From assembly GCA_949297285.1 (NCBI GenBank), contig CASFRL010000033.1:1-64000 (forward strand): 64,000 nt of DNA, in the 5' to 3' direction. Position 1 is the first letter of the stretch, and the number at the start of each line of letters is the position of its first letter. The position numbers and the translations under genes are program-made. The stretch comes from an uncultured Bacteroidales bacterium (GTDB lineage: Bacteria > Bacteroidota > Bacteroidia > Bacteroidales > Coprobacteraceae). The notes beneath the pieces are model-generated. The model saw only the letters and a program-made list of their open reading frames with translations, did not search any database and had not been told where the DNA came from. Of the stretch, positions 63,005 through 64,000 are shown in pieces.

Positions 63005-64000
63005 ATGGAAAATGAAACCTTATTGAAAGAAGTAACTGCGAAAGCACAAACATGGCTGGGTGAAGGCTATGATGATGCCACTAAAGCCGAAGTGAGAAGG
63101 ATGCTGGATAACGATGATAAAACGGAACTTATAGAATCATTTTATAAAGACCTCGAATTTGGGACAGGAGGTTTGCGTGGCATAATGGGTGCAGGGACAA
63201 ACCGAATGAATATATATACAGTAGGTGCGGCAACGCAAGGTTTGTCTAATTATCTGAAAAAAGAATTTACCGGAATCCCGCAAATAAAAGTAGTAATAGG
63301 ACACGACTGTCGCAATAATAGTCGTTTGTTTGCAGAAATTTCTGCAAACATATTTTCTGCGAACGGAATAAAGGTATATCTTTTCGAATCGTTGCGTCCT
63401 ACACCGGAAATGTCTTTCGCTATACGTGCTTTAGGATGCCAAAGCGGTATTATATTAACTGCTTCGCATAATCCTAAAGAATATAATGGATATAAGGCAT
63501 ATTGGAGTGATGGTGCACAAATGATTTCCCCACACGACAAAAATACGATTGCAGAAGTAAATAAAATCCGTTCTGTTGCCGATATTAAATTCGAAGCCAA
63601 TCCTGCCTTAATCGAAATAATAGGAGAGGAAGTAGATAAACTCTTCCTTGACAAAATCAAAACGTTATCATTGAATCCGGATGCCATCGAACGGCATAAA
63701 GATATGAAGATCGTTTATACTCCTATACACGGTACCGGTGTAAAATTGATTCCGGCATCGTTGAAAAACTTCGGATTTACAAACATTATTCATGTCCCGG
63801 AACAGGATGTCGTCAGCGGAGATTTCCCGACCGTTGTCTCTCCGAACCCGGAAGAACCGGCAGCATTAGATATGGCAATACGCAAAGGTATAGAAGTTGA
63901 TGCCGATATTATTTTGGCTTCAGATCCGGATGCTGACCGTATTGGGGTTGCCGTTAAAAACGATAAAGGAGAATTTGTCCTTATCAATGGAAACCAAATC
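63005..64000 (+). CDS. Phospho-sugar mutase (partial, runs off the window)
   Basis: From the ATG at 63005 an open frame continues to the last base. The visible 332 residues contain DLEFGTGGLRGIMGAGTNRM, the catalytic phosphoserine loop TASHNPKEYNGYKAYW with the active Ser in TASHN, and the metal site LASDPDADRIGVAV. These are the phosphoglucomutase/phosphomannomutase family motifs. The sugar preference cannot be told from this part. The C-terminal domain lies beyond the window. Confidence 0.95.
   Translation, partial: MENETLLKEVTAKAQTWLGEGYDDATKAEVRRMLDNDDKTELIESFYKDLEFGTGGLRGIMGAGTNRMNIYTVGAATQGLSNYLKKEFTGIPQIKVVIGHDCRNNSRLFAEISANIFSANGIKVYLFESLRPTPEMSFAIRALGCQSGIILTASHNPKEYNGYKAYWSDGAQMISPHDKNTIAEVNKIRSVADIKFEANPALIEIIGEEVDKLFLDKIKTLSLNPDAIERHKDMKIVYTPIHGTGVKLIPASLKNFGFTNIIHVPEQDVVSGDFPTVVSPNPEEPAALDMAIRKGIEVDADIILASDPDADRIGVAVKNDKGEFVLINGNQI

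Noticed and set aside
1-64000. CRISPR arrays, rRNA genes, transposases, prophage genes
   Set aside because: I looked for repeated spacer-like units, rRNA sequence and transposase or integrase motifs and saw none.

Overview
The window is chromosomal DNA of an AT-rich member of the order Bacteroidales (phylum Bacteroidota). The evidence is the repeated TAnnTTTG -7 promoter element upstream of many genes, FecI/FecR/TonB-receptor operons, DUF4249, DUF4923, DUF3276 and DUF5606 proteins, a long Bacteroidetes-type NusB, type IX-secretion-like C-terminal domains and an RteC-family gene. Genus cannot be fixed by reading alone; a Coprobacter/Barnesiella-like gut organism would fit.

Layout. 0-3.8 kb: MscS-type channel, TPR protein, SPOR/HU-like protein and a small exported protein. 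4.0-9.0 kb: a cell-surface signalling operon (ECF sigma factor, FecR-type anti-sigma, TonB receptor with a signalling domain, DUF4249 lipoprotein). 9.0-15.6 kb: an accessory region abutting tRNA-Lys. It holds a Crp/Fnr regulator, a small exported protein, an outer-membrane receptor, a decayed rteC copy, an HxlR/cupin divergon and an rteC-like gene, with gene remnants between them. 16.2-25 kb: nitrogen assimilation (porin-like protein, gltB, gltD, asnB). 25-30.3 kb: envelope proteins (beta-barrel, LysM/periplasmic-binding-like protein, CHU_C-type protein, lytic transglycosylase). 30.3-37.6 kb: housekeeping (uvrA, DUF3276, nusB, yajC, ybbR-like, coaE, DUF5606). 37.6-43.9 kb: CAT-like acyltransferase, GH30 hydrolase, DUF4923, cytidylate-kinase-like protein, large TPR protein. 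44.2-47.8 kb: thrS-infC-rpmI-rplT followed by a 6S-like (Bacteroidales-1) RNA. 48.2-53.4 kb: a second copy of the small exported protein family, tRNA-Pro and tRNA-Asp, a two-gene radical-SAM DNA-repair module, a uracil-DNA-glycosylase-like gene, an MBL hydrolase and rsmG. 53.5-64 kb: subtilisin-like protease with a propeptide-like lipoprotein, an Omp85-like protein, amt, M23 and C69 peptidases, and the start of a phospho-sugar mutase that runs off the window.

The most noteworthy signals are three. First, a collinear decayed duplicate (rteC pseudogene, hairpin, tRNA-Lys 3' end) bounds a 2-kb islet next to the intact rteC, hairpin and tRNA-Lys, pointing to insertion at this tRNA. Second, a stand-alone lipoprotein resembles the propeptide of the protease encoded 2 nt downstream. 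Third, accessory regulatory DNA includes a 44-bp perfect palindrome built from nested heptamers and an FNR-box-like site overlapping a promoter. No CRISPR array, transposase, integrase or rRNA was seen.
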